Assembly: GCF_009674885.1 (NCBI RefSeq)
Contig: NZ_WKKA01000001.1
Location: 186,001-250,000 of the forward strand
DNA: 64,000 nt
Reading direction: 5' to 3'
From: Paracoccus sp. S-4012
GTDB lineage: Bacteria > Pseudomonadota > Alphaproteobacteria > Rhodobacterales > Rhodobacteraceae
How positions within the stretch are numbered: the first letter of the stretch is position 1; every line of letters begins with the position of its first letter. The notes below the pieces were generated by a model, which saw nothing but the letters and a program-made list of their open reading frames with translations, was not told the DNA's origin and searched no databases. Shown here piece after piece: positions 28,298-36,473 of the stretch. The translations under genes and the position numbers were made by a program.

Positions 28298-30706
28298 TCA
28301 CGCCAGCCCCGCCTCCGCCATCAGCGCCGCGGCCTCGTCTTCGGCCAGCCGCAGGCGGCCCTGGCCCTCGATCCGCACCCGCCCCATTTCAAGCATCAGC
28401 GGCGCGCCGAGCGGGGTTACGCGGTCGAGGATGCGGTGGTCAAGGACGGGCGAGCGGTCCAGCATCTCCTCGATCCGGCCGAAATCGACGAGGCCCCGCG
28501 CCGCCTCCTGCGCGGTGATCCTGAGCAGCAGGTGCCCGGCGTCATACTTCCGCAGCGTGTCATAGAGGATGTCGGAACTGAACGTCGCCTGCCGCCCCGT
28601 GCGCCGCGCGCCGATGTTGTTGCGCTGGATCAGCCCGGCGACGATGGCGACGTTGCGGAAGGTGCGCTTCATCACCGTGTTGCCGGCGAGCCAGGCGTCG
28701 AGACCGTGCCGCAGCCGTTCCCGGTTGAGCAGCGGGCCCACATCGAGGACCGGGTCCACCGACCAGACCAGCAGCGCGTAGTCGGTGGCGAGGAAGCCCA
28801 GCGGTCCCAGCCCCGCCGCCTCCATCTCCTTCGTCAGCAGCAGCCCAAGCGTTTGCAAGGCGTTCCGCCCGGCGAAGCCGTAAACCGCCAGATGCCAGCG
28901 CCCCTGATACGGGAAGGTCTCGGCTAGCAGCACCCCGGGCCCCGGCACGCGCGAGACCTCGGCCTGCAGCGCCAGCCAGTCGCGGGTGTTTTCCGGCAGC
29001 GCCGCCCAGCGGTCCGGGTCGCCCAGCAGCGCCAGCACCCGGTGGCTGAGTTCCGTGGACATGGCGAGCTTCAGCCCGCCATAGACCGCGATCTTCGGCT
29101 CGCGGTGCGGGTTGGGCGAGACCTCCAGCGTCAACTCGCGCATCCCCTCGTAGCGAACCGTCCGGCCGCCGAAGAGGAAGGTGTCGCCGGGAACCAGGGT
29201 GGCGGCGAAGGCTTCCTCGACCTCGCCCAGCGGCTTGCCGCCGCGGCCGCGCAGGCGGACCTTCACCATCTCGGCCTCGACGATGGTGCCGATGTTCATC
29301 CGCAGGTCTCGCACGGCGCGCGGGTCGCGGAGGGTCCAGAGCCCGTCGCGCAGCATCAGCCGCTTCCAGCGGTCATAGGCGCGCAGCGCGTAGCCGCCGG
29401 TGGCGCAGAACTCGAGGCAATCGTCGAAATCGGCGCGGCAGAGCCCGGCATAGGGACCGGCCCGCCGCACCTCGGCATAGAGCGCATCGGCGTCGAACGG
29501 CCCGGCGCAGGCAGTCAGCAGGATGTGCTGGCAGAGCACGTCCAGCGGACCCGGCCCGCGATCCTCGCCGTCGAGGTCACGCTCGCGCACCGCCTCGAGC
29601 GCGGCGACGCATTCGATCACCTCGAACCGGTTCGCGGGCACGATCCTCGCCTTCGAGGGCGCGTTGTAGCGGTGGTTCGAGCGCCCGATCCGCTGCACGA
29701 GGCGCTTCACGTTTTTCGGCGCGCCGACCTGGATCACCTGATCGACGCTGCCCCAGTCGATGCCGAGATCGAGGCTGCCCGTCGCCACGACCGCGCGCAG
29801 CTCCCCCGCCGCCATCGCCGCCTCGACCCGCTGCCGCTGCTCGCGGGCGAGCGAACCGTGATGGATGCCGATGGGCAGGTTCTCGTCATTCACAGCCCAG
29901 AGCCGCTGGAAATACAGTTCCGCCTGCGCGCGCGTGTTGATGAAGATGATCGTGGTCTGCGCCCCGCGGACGGCGTCGAGCACGTCGGGGACCGAGTAAT
30001 GCCCGTTGCCGCCGGACCACGGCGCCGGTGCGGTCGTCCCCAGCATGCCAATGTCGGGATCGGGGCCGGGATCGGCCAGCAGCACCTCGGCCCCGCCCAT
30101 GAAGCGGGCGAGCGCCGCGGGATCCTCAACCGTTGCGCTGAGGCCGGTCGCGGTCAGCCCCGGCGAAAGACTCCGGAGCCGGGCGAGGCCCAGCATCAGT
30201 TGATCGCCCCGCTTGCTCTCGGCCAGCGCGTGCAGTTCGTCCAGGATCACCCGGCGCAGGCCGCCGAAAATCCGCGGTGCCTCGGGGTAGGAGAGCATCA
30301 GCGCGAGGCTCTCGGGCGTGGTCAGCAGGATATGCGGCGGGTCGGTGCGCTGCCGCTGCCGCTGCGCCTGCCCCGTGTCGCCGGTGCGGTCCTCGACCCG
30401 GATCGGCAGGCCAAGCTCGGCGATGGGCCGGGCGAGGTTGCGGCCGATGTCTGCCGTCAGCGCCTTCAGCGGCGAGACATAGAGCGTGTGCAGCCCGGAT
30501 CGTTCGGACGAACGATCTGAACGCAAATCTTCGTACGAAGATTTGAGGGCCACGAGCGTCGGCAGGAAACCGGCCAGCGTCTTGCCCCCGCCCGTCGGCG
30601 CGATCAGCAGCGTGTCGCCTTCCGCCTCCAGCAGCGCCAGTTGATGCGGGTGCGGGGACCAGCCCTTCGACGCGAACCAGGCGGCGAAATCGGGCGGCAG
30701 GCTCAC
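28298..30706 (-). CDS. Ligase-associated DNA damage response DEXH-box helicase (Lhr-like)
   Basis: An 802-residue superfamily 2 helicase. Walker A is APTGGGKT (36-43), motif II DELHALAESKRG, motif III GLSATVEDP, and motifs V/VI are ATGSLDLGIDWGSVDQVIQV and VQRIGRSNHRY. An Lhr-type C-terminal region follows. The GTG at 30706 overlaps the ligase stop (GTGA) and gives the family N-terminus. Residues about 55-70 (KSSYEDLRSDRSSERS) lie between Walker A and the next motif and are encoded by two adjacent palindromes (30498-30545). They look like an in-frame insertion and disturb neither motif. It probably unwinds nicked or branched duplexes for repair with its operon partners. Confidence 0.93.
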   Translation of the reverse strand: MSLPPDFAAWFASKGWSPHPHQLALLEAEGDTLLIAPTGGGKTLAGFLPTLVALKSSYEDLRSDRSSERSGLHTLYVSPLKALTADIGRNLARPIAELGLPIRVEDRTGDTGQAQRQRQRTDPPHILLTTPESLALMLSYPEAPRIFGGLRRVILDELHALAESKRGDQLMLGLARLRSLSPGLTATGLSATVEDPAALARFMGGAEVLLADPGPDPDIGMLGTTAPAPWSGGNGHYSVPDVLDAVRGAQTTIIFINTRAQAELYFQRLWAVNDENLPIGIHHGSLAREQRQRVEAAMAAGELRAVVATGSLDLGIDWGSVDQVIQVGAPKNVKRLVQRIGRSNHRYNAPSKARIVPANRFEVIECVAALEAVRERDLDGEDRGPGPLDVLCQHILLTACAGPFDADALYAEVRRAGPYAGLCRADFDDCLEFCATGGYALRAYDRWKRLMLRDGLWTLRDPRAVRDLRMNIGTIVEAEMVKVRLRGRGGKPLGEVEEAFAATLVPGDTFLFGGRTVRYEGMRELTLEVSPNPHREPKIAVYGGLKLAMSTELSHRVLALLGDPDRWAALPENTRDWLALQAEVSRVPGPGVLLAETFPYQGRWHLAVYGFAGRNALQTLGLLLTKEMEAAGLGPLGFLATDYALLVWSVDPVLDVGPLLNRERLRHGLDAWLAGNTVMKRTFRNVAIVAGLIQRNNIGARRTGRQATFSSDILYDTLRKYDAGHLLLRITAQEAARGLVDFGRIEEMLDRSPVLDHRILDRVTPLGAPLMLEMGRVRIEGQGRLRLAEDEAAALMAEAGLA
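30498..30545 (-). repeat. In-frame palindrome pair inside the helicase gene
   Basis: GATCGTTCG (30498-30506) and CGAACGATC (30509-30517) form a 9-bp stem with a two-base loop. CAAATCTTCGT with its exact complement (30524-30545) is a perfect 22-base palindrome. Together they span 48 bases (16 codons), are less GC-rich than the surrounding gene and keep the reading frame. Confidence 0.85.
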
Positions 30707-32298
30707 GCGCGACGCCCGGATTTGCGCGGCGTGGTCTGCGCCGGGCCGCCGCCGATCATCGCCTCGAGCGTCGGCAGCACATCGGCCTCGGCCACCGGCT
30801 TGTCCCAGCGGATGCGGCTGATCCGGGGGAAGCGCATGGCCACGCCCGAGCGGTGGCGGGCCGAGCGGTTCACGCCCTCGAAGGCGACCTCCAGCACCAG
30901 CTTCGGGGCGACCGCGCGCACGGGGCCGAACCGCTCGGTGGTGTTGTTGCGCACAAAGCGGTCCAATTCGCGCAGCTCCTCGTCGGTGAAGCCGAAATAG
31001 GCCTTGCCGACCGGCACCAGCTCCCCCCCGGCCCAGAGCCCGAAGGTGAAGTCGCTGTAGAACCCCGAGCGCTTGCCGTGACCCCGCTGGGCATACATCA
31101 GCACCGCGTCCACCGTCATCGGATCGCGCTTCCACTTGAACCACGGCCCGCGTGGGCGACCGCCGACATAGGGGGAATCGCAGCGCTTGATCATCACCCC
31201 TTCGATAACCGGCTCGGGCGGGTCGGCGCGCAGGGCGGCGAGGTCGTCCCATGTCGTGAAACCCAGCACCTGCGAAATGTCGATCCGGTCGGAGCCGAAA
31301 TCCGCCGCTTCCAGCACCTTGCGGCGGCGGGCCAGCGGCAGGTCGCGCAGGTCGCGGCCCTCCCAGATCAGCAGGTCATAGACCCGGAGGCCCGCCGGGT
31401 GGCTGGCGAGTTGCGCCTTGCCGACGGTCTTGCGGTTCAGCCGTTGTTGCAGGTCGTTGAAGGTCGCGACCTCCCCGGCACGGCGGACCAGCAGCTCGCC
31501 ATCGGCCGTGCCCTCGAAGTTCATCGCCTCGATCACGTCCGGGAAGCTGCCCGAGATATCCTCGCCCGTGCGCGAATAGAGCCGCCGCACGCCGCCCTCG
31601 CTGACCGCCTGCACGCGGATGCCGTCCCATTTCCACTCGGCCAGATGCTTGGCCGGGTCGAGGGCGCGGAGCTGGTCGAGGTCGGTTGGGGTGGAGAGCA
31701 TGACCGGGCGGAAGGGCGCAAGCGCGGCGCGTTCCGGGCGCGGGCCGCCTGCAATCCACTCGAACAGGTTAATGTAGGGCGGCGAGAGGCCGTGCCACAA
31801 CTCCTCGATCTCGGGCAGCGTCGGACCGCCCATCTCGGCCAGCGCGGTCCGCGCGAGGCGGGCCGAGAGGCCGACGCGCATGTTGCCGGTGGCGAGCTTC
31901 AGGAAAGCCAGCCGCTCGGAGGCGTCGAGGCCGTCGAGGGTCTGCGCGATCACGGCGGGGAGCGCCGCCTTGCCGGTGGTCTGGAGCAGTTTCACCGCCT
32001 CGGCCAGCCCGAGATGCCGCGGCTCGCCCTCGGGCCAGATCAGCGCAATGGTTTCGGCGAGGTCGCCCACGAAATCGTAGCTTAGCGCGAACAGCACCGG
32101 GTCCACCCGCTCGGCCACCAGTCCGCGCAGCAGCGACGGCGTGACGGTCCTGAGCTTCAACTCGCCGGTCAGCGCCGCCAAGGCATAGCCCCGGTCGGGG
32201 TCCGGCGTGCGCTCGAGGTAGTGGCGCAGGATCGTCAGCTTGGCATTGCGGGCCGGCGTGAAGGCGAGGCGTTCGAGGAGGCGGGCGAAATCCCTCAT
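30703..32298 (-). CDS. ATP-dependent DNA ligase (repair-operon type)
   Basis: A 531-residue ATP-dependent ligase. The nucleotidyl lysine is K223 in EWKWDGIRVQ, followed by RLYSRTGEDISGSFPDV, ADGELLVRR, EGVMIKRCDSPYVGGRP and WFKWKRDP (motifs III-V). The C-terminal OB-fold contains GFTDEELRELDRFVRN. The N-terminal ~200 residues form the helical DNA-binding domain of bacterial LigC/LigB-like enzymes. The ATG at 32298 overlaps the exonuclease stop (ATGA), and its own stop overlaps the helicase GTG. It is separate from the NAD-dependent replicative ligase, which is not in this window. Confidence 0.94.
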   Translation of the reverse strand: MRDFARLLERLAFTPARNAKLTILRHYLERTPDPDRGYALAALTGELKLRTVTPSLLRGLVAERVDPVLFALSYDFVGDLAETIALIWPEGEPRHLGLAEAVKLLQTTGKAALPAVIAQTLDGLDASERLAFLKLATGNMRVGLSARLARTALAEMGGPTLPEIEELWHGLSPPYINLFEWIAGGPRPERAALAPFRPVMLSTPTDLDQLRALDPAKHLAEWKWDGIRVQAVSEGGVRRLYSRTGEDISGSFPDVIEAMNFEGTADGELLVRRAGEVATFNDLQQRLNRKTVGKAQLASHPAGLRVYDLLIWEGRDLRDLPLARRRKVLEAADFGSDRIDISQVLGFTTWDDLAALRADPPEPVIEGVMIKRCDSPYVGGRPRGPWFKWKRDPMTVDAVLMYAQRGHGKRSGFYSDFTFGLWAGGELVPVGKAYFGFTDEELRELDRFVRNNTTERFGPVRAVAPKLVLEVAFEGVNRSARHRSGVAMRFPRISRIRWDKPVAEADVLPTLEAMIGGGPAQTTPRKSGRRA

Positions 32299-33290
32299 TC
32301 CGGCTCGTCCTCGTAGCCGACGAGGCGCAGCGGGCGCGAGGCGATCCCGTTCAGCTCGCACCACCGCAGCACGCCGTCCTCGGCCCCATGCGTGACCCAG
32401 ACCTCCCTCGCGGCCAGTTCCTTGAGCGTCTGCGTCAGTTGCGGCCAGTCCACATGGTCGCTGATGACCAGCGGCAGCTCCACGCGCCGCTGCCGGGCGC
32501 GGGCGCGGACCGCCATCCACCCGGAGGCGAAGCAGATGACCGGGTCGCGGAACCGCTGCACCCAGGGCGAGGCGAAGGCCGAGGGCGGCGCGATCACGAC
32601 CTGCCCCTCGATCTCCTTTGGCACCGTGGCCGGGCGAAGTTCGCCAAGCTCGATGCCTTCGGCCACGTGATAATCGGTCAGCCGCTCCATCGCGCCATGA
32701 AGATGGATCGGCGCGTCATATCCCGCCTGCCGCAGCAGCGCGATCATCCGCTGGGCCTTGCCCAACGGGTAGGCGCCGACCAGATGCGCGCGGTCGGGAA
32801 ACTCGGCCATCGAGGCGAGGAGGCGCCGGGTTTCCTCCAGCGGGTCGGGGTGGCGAAAGACCGGGAGGCCGAAGGTCGCCTCGGTCACGAAAACGTCGCA
32901 GGGGACCGGCTCCCACGGCGCGCAGACCGGGTTCGGCGTGCGGCAGTAGTCGCCGGAGACGGTGATGCGCGGGCCCTCGTCCGGCACGATCTCCACCTGC
33001 GCCGAGCCGAGGATATGGCCCGCGGGATGGAACCGCACCGTGACGCCGCCGATGCGCGTCTCGCCCTCCGCCGCCTGCCTCGTTCCGGCGAAATCCTCGC
33101 CATAGCGGATCGCCATGATGTCGAGCGTCTGCCGCGTCGCCATCACCGCGCCATGCCCCGCGCGCGCATGGTCGCTATGCCCGTGGGTAATCAGCGCGCG
33201 TTCCACCGGCCGCACCGGGTCGATGTAGAAATCCCCCGGCGCGCAATAGAGGCCGGAGTCGGTCGGGAAAAGGATCTCGTCGGCGCGCAT
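32295..33290 (-). CDS. Ligase-associated DNA exonuclease (metallo-beta-lactamase fold)
   Basis: A 331-residue MBL/beta-CASP-like nuclease. The metal-binding motif is THGHSDHARAGH (H36, H38, D40, H41), followed by FHPAGHILGSAQV and VSGDYCRTPNP. The later VTEATFGLPVFRHPDP and SDHVDWPQL are characteristic of the Snm1-related ligase-associated exonucleases. The ATG at 33290 opens MRADEILFPTDSGLYC. The longer frame upstream is antisense to sseA and is rejected. It leads the four-gene repair operon and diverges from sseA across 109 bases, which should contain both promoters. Confidence 0.92.
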   Translation of the reverse strand: MRADEILFPTDSGLYCAPGDFYIDPVRPVERALITHGHSDHARAGHGAVMATRQTLDIMAIRYGEDFAGTRQAAEGETRIGGVTVRFHPAGHILGSAQVEIVPDEGPRITVSGDYCRTPNPVCAPWEPVPCDVFVTEATFGLPVFRHPDPLEETRRLLASMAEFPDRAHLVGAYPLGKAQRMIALLRQAGYDAPIHLHGAMERLTDYHVAEGIELGELRPATVPKEIEGQVVIAPPSAFASPWVQRFRDPVICFASGWMAVRARARQRRVELPLVISDHVDWPQLTQTLKELAAREVWVTHGAEDGVLRWCELNGIASRPLRLVGYEDEPE

Positions 33291-33399
33291 GGGACCATAA
33301 CGGCGCACTGGCGCCCGGGTTGCCGGGCCGGGCATTGCCGCTGCCTGCCCGCGCCAGTAAAGCGAGGGCAGGCGCGGGGCAAGGCGAGAGGCAAGAGGA

Positions 33400-34260
33400 A
33401 TGGCGGGCACGGACGATCCGACGGTGCTGGTCTCGACCGGCTGGCTGGCCGCGCATCTGAACGATCCCGACCTGCGGGTGATCGACGCGAGCTGGTATCT
33501 GCCCGGCGAAGGCCGCGACCCTCGCGCCGAATATGAAGCCGCGCATATCCCCGGCGCCCGCTTCTTCGATATCGACGCCATCGCCGACACCCGCTCGGAC
33601 CTGCCGCATATGGCGCCGCCGCCGGAGATGTTCGTCAGCCGCATGCGCGCGATGGGCGTCGGCGACGGGCATCAGGTCGTGGTCTATGACGGCAGCGGGA
33701 TCTTCAGCGCGGCGCGGGTCTGGTGGACCTTCCGGCTGATGGGCAAGACCGATGTCGCGGTGCTCGACGGCGGCTTTCCGAAATGGCAGGCCGAGGGCCG
33801 CCCGGTGGAGGACATGCCGCCGATCCTGCGCGACCGGCACATGACGGCCTCGCGGCAGGCGGGCCTCGTGCGCGACGTGACGCAGGTTGCCGCGGCCTCG
33901 AAGCTGGGCGGGCCGACGATCGTGGACGCCCGCCCCGCCGCCCGCTTCCGCGGCGAGGCGCCGGAGCCGCGGCCCGGCCTGCGTTCGGGCCATATCCCCG
34001 GCGCGCGCAACCTGCCCTTCACCGAGTTGCTGAACGAGGACGGCACGATGAAGGCGCCGGAGGTCCTGCGCGCCGCCTTCGAGGGTGCCGGAGTAGACCT
34101 CTCGCGGCCTGTGATCACAACCTGCGGCTCCGGCGTTAGCGCGGCGGTCCTCGCCCTTGCGCTCGAACGGCTGGGCCACCGCGACTGGTCGCTCTATGAC
34201 GGCTCATGGGCCGAATGGGGCAGCTTCCCCGACCTCAGGATCGCCACCGGAGACGCATGA
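33400..34260 (+). CDS. sseA: 3-Mercaptopyruvate sulfurtransferase
   Basis: A 286-residue tandem rhodanese. The inactive N-domain has DASWYLPGEGRDPRAEYEAA and YDGSGIFSAARVWW. The C-domain has DARPAARFRGEAPEPRPGLR, SGHIPGARNLPF and the active loop TCGSGVSA with Cys242. The CGSGVS loop distinguishes mercaptopyruvate sulfurtransferase from thiosulfate sulfurtransferase (CRKGVT type). It moves sulfur from 3-mercaptopyruvate to acceptors such as thioredoxin or cyanide. The stop overlaps the aminotransferase ATG (ATGA). Coupling to an aminotransferase is sensible because cysteine transamination yields mercaptopyruvate. Confidence 0.95.
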   Translation: MAGTDDPTVLVSTGWLAAHLNDPDLRVIDASWYLPGEGRDPRAEYEAAHIPGARFFDIDAIADTRSDLPHMAPPPEMFVSRMRAMGVGDGHQVVVYDGSGIFSAARVWWTFRLMGKTDVAVLDGGFPKWQAEGRPVEDMPPILRDRHMTASRQAGLVRDVTQVAAASKLGGPTIVDARPAARFRGEAPEPRPGLRSGHIPGARNLPFTELLNEDGTMKAPEVLRAAFEGAGVDLSRPVITTCGSGVSAAVLALALERLGHRDWSLYDGSWAEWGSFPDLRIATGDA

Positions 34261-35438
34261 TGCTGGGCAATCTCAAGCCGCAACAGCCTGACAAGATCCT
34301 CGCCCTGATGGGCGAGTTCCGCGCCGATACGCGGCAGGGCAAGATCGACCTCGGCGTCGGGGTCTACAAGGACGCGAGCGGCAACACGCCGATCATGCGC
34401 GCGGTAAAGGCGGCCGAGCAGCGGATGCTCGAGACCGAGACGACCAAGTCCTACACCGCGCTGCCGGGCGAGCCCGCCTTCCGCGATGCGATGGCGGCGA
34501 TGATCCTCGGCGAGCCGCCCGCGGACCGGCTGGCGAGCCTCGCGACTGTCGGCGGCACCGGCGCGATCCGGCAGGGGCTGGAACTGGCGCGGATGGCCTC
34601 GCCGGGGCTGACGGTCTGGTATTCCGACCCGACCTGGCCCAACCACCTGTCGATCCTCGACTTCATGGGCATTCCGAAGCGCGCCTACCGCTATTTCGAC
34701 GCCGAGACGCGGGGCGTCGATTTCGAGGGCATGGCCGCCGATCTGGCGCAGGCCCAACCCGGCGACGTGGTGCTGCTGCACGGCTGCTGCCACAACCCGA
34801 CCGGGGCGAACCTGACCGCGACGCAGTGGGAGGAGGTCGCCGGCCTGCTGGAGCGGACCGGCGCGCTACCACTGATCGACCTCGCTTATCAGGGTTTTGG
34901 CGATGGGCTCGACCAGGACGCCGAGGGCACCCGCCTGATCGCCGCGCGTCTGCCCGAGACGCTGATCGCGGCGTCCTGCAGCAAGAACTTCGGCATCTAC
35001 CGCGAGCGGACCGGCGTGCTGCTGGCGCTGAGCTACCCTGCCGCGCGCGATCTGACACAGGGGGCGATGGCGTTTCTCAACCGCCAGACCTACAGCTTCC
35101 CGCCCGACCACGGCGCGCGGATCGTCAGCACGATCCTCGGCGATGCGGAGCTTGCGGCGGACTGGAAGGCGGAACTGGAGGAGGTTCGCAACCACATGCT
35201 GGCCCTGCGGTCGCAGCTAGCGGGCGAACTGCGCGACCTGACCGGCAGCAACCGCTTCGACTTCATCGAAGAGCACCGCGGCATGTTCTCGCGCCTCGGG
35301 GCCACGCCCGAACAGGTCGAGGCGATCAAGCGCGATGCGGCGATCTATATCGTGGGCGATTCGCGCATCAACATAGCGGGGTTGAACCGGGACACGGTGC
35401 CGATCCTCGCGCGGGCCATCGTCGAGGCGGGGGTGTAG
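34257..35438 (+). CDS. Aspartate/aromatic amino-acid aminotransferase (class I, Iα type)
   Basis: A 393-residue PLP enzyme of the AspC/TyrB group. It contains IDLGVGVYKDASGNTPIMRA, YTALPGEPAFRDAM, LHGCCHNPTGANLT and the PLP lysine K243 in CSKNFGIYRERTG. Arg385-equivalent sequence is in DSRINIAGLN. Two ATG codons are adjacent (34257 and 34260). The first overlaps the sseA stop and has GGAG 4 bases ahead. The subfamily uses aspartate, tyrosine or phenylalanine; specificity cannot be fixed here. With sseA it may supply mercaptopyruvate from cysteine. Confidence 0.92.
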   Translation: MMLGNLKPQQPDKILALMGEFRADTRQGKIDLGVGVYKDASGNTPIMRAVKAAEQRMLETETTKSYTALPGEPAFRDAMAAMILGEPPADRLASLATVGGTGAIRQGLELARMASPGLTVWYSDPTWPNHLSILDFMGIPKRAYRYFDAETRGVDFEGMAADLAQAQPGDVVLLHGCCHNPTGANLTATQWEEVAGLLERTGALPLIDLAYQGFGDGLDQDAEGTRLIAARLPETLIAASCSKNFGIYRERTGVLLALSYPAARDLTQGAMAFLNRQTYSFPPDHGARIVSTILGDAELAADWKAELEEVRNHMLALRSQLAGELRDLTGSNRFDFIEEHRGMFSRLGATPEQVEAIKRDAAIYIVGDSRINIAGLNRDTVPILARAIVEAGV

Positions 35439-35439
35439 G

Positions 35440-35514
35440 GTAGGGTGCGTTCGAAGAACGCACCCTACGCGGCATGATCCGAGGCTGGGGTAGGGTGCGT
35501 GGTCCCCACGCACC
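35440..35514. repeat. Bipartite palindromic repeat, copy 1
   Basis: Unit A is a perfect 13-bp inverted repeat, GTAGGGTGCGTTC (35440-35452) and GAACGCACCCTAC (35456-35468), with a three-base loop. Unit B is GGTGCGTGG (35494-35502) and CCACGCACC (35506-35514), again with a three-base loop. It fills the gap between the convergent aminotransferase and metF genes and may serve as a terminator. Confidence 0.9.
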
Positions 35515-35518
35515 GTCC

Positions 35519-36385
35519 TCACGCCACCGCTTCCAGCCTCGGCGCCGCCAGAATCCCGAGGGCCGCACATACGTCCCGCGTCATTTCCGGCCGGTTCAGC
35601 GTGTAGAAATGCAGGTCTTCCACGCCGCCCTCGATCAGCGCATCGCAGAGTTCGGCGCAGATCGCGGTCGCCAGAAGCTGCTCGCGCCCGTCGCGGCGGG
35701 CGGTGGCGAAGGCCTCGTCCAGACCGGCGGGAACCGCGGTGCCGCAGCGTGCGGCGAAGCGTTTGGCGCCCTCCCATGACTGGATCGGAAGGATACCGGG
35801 GATGATCGGCGCAGTGATTCCGGCATCGGCGCAGGCGTCGCGGAAGCGGAAGAAGGTGTCTGCCTCGAAGAAGAACTGCGTGATCGCGCTTGAAGCCCCG
35901 GCGTCGATCTTGCGCTTGAGCCAGGCGACATCGGCGGCGGTGTCGGCCGAATCGGGATGCGGCTCGGGATAGGCGCCGACGCGGACCTGCATGTCGCCGC
36001 GCGCCGCGATCGCCTCGATCAGCTCGACCGAGGAGGCGAAGCCATCCGCGTGCGGGGTGAAGCGGTCGGTCCCTTGCGGCGCGTCGCCGCGCAGGGCCAC
36101 GATCTCGCGCACGCCGGCTTTCGCGTAGCCGTCAACGATCGCCATCGTCTCCTCGCGGCTGGCCTCGACGCAGGTCAGATGCGCGGCCACGCTGACCCAG
36201 TAATGACTGCCGATGGTCGTCACCGCCTCATGCGTCAGCTGCCGCGTGGTGCCGCCGGCGCCGTAGGTGACGGAGACGAAGGCGGGGTCGAGCGGCGCCA
36301 GTTCGCGCACCGTCTCCCAGAGGCGGAAAGAGGCGTCGAGCGACCGAGGGGGGAAGAACTCGAAGCTGAGGCGGGGGCGGGACAT
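35519..36385 (-). CDS. metF: 5,10-Methylenetetrahydrofolate reductase
   Basis: A 288-residue flavoprotein that reduces methylene-THF to methyl-THF, the methyl donor for methionine. The TIM-barrel segments LSFEFFPPRS (catalytic Glu), FVSVTYGAGGTT, VAAHLTCVEA, IVALRGDAPQGTD, GAYPEPHPDS and ITQFFFEADTFFRF are all present. The ATG at 36385 (MSRPRLSFEFF) is chosen over GTG 36418 because GGAG lies 7 bases before it. It is divergent from metR across 87 bases, and that gap contains two MetR-type palindromes. Confidence 0.97.
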   Translation of the reverse strand: MSRPRLSFEFFPPRSLDASFRLWETVRELAPLDPAFVSVTYGAGGTTRQLTHEAVTTIGSHYWVSVAAHLTCVEASREETMAIVDGYAKAGVREIVALRGDAPQGTDRFTPHADGFASSVELIEAIAARGDMQVRVGAYPEPHPDSADTAADVAWLKRKIDAGASSAITQFFFEADTFFRFRDACADAGITAPIIPGILPIQSWEGAKRFAARCGTAVPAGLDEAFATARRDGREQLLATAICAELCDALIEGGVEDLHFYTLNRPEMTRDVCAALGILAAPRLEAVA

Positions 36386-36429
36386 GACGGGACTCCGTGA
36401 TTTCTGCGCTTGTGACACGGCAGCCAGCG

Positions 36430-36442
36430 TGAGACAAACTCA
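36430..36442. promoter_or_regulatory. Candidate MetR operator 1 (TGAG-N5-CTCA)
   Basis: A perfect inverted repeat TGAG/CTCA with a five-base spacer matches the shape of the MetR site TGAA-N5-TTCA with one symmetric change. It lies between divergent metF and metR. Confidence 0.6.
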
Positions 36443-36460
36443 TCCTCCGCAAGATCGTCT

Positions 36461-36473
36461 TGAAACCGGCTCA
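36461..36473. promoter_or_regulatory. Candidate MetR operator 2 (TGAA-N5-CTCA)
   Basis: TGAA (36461-36464), five bases, CTCA (36470-36473) touches the first base of the metR ATG and lies 31 bases (about three helical turns) from operator 1. This fits autorepression. Confidence 0.55.
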
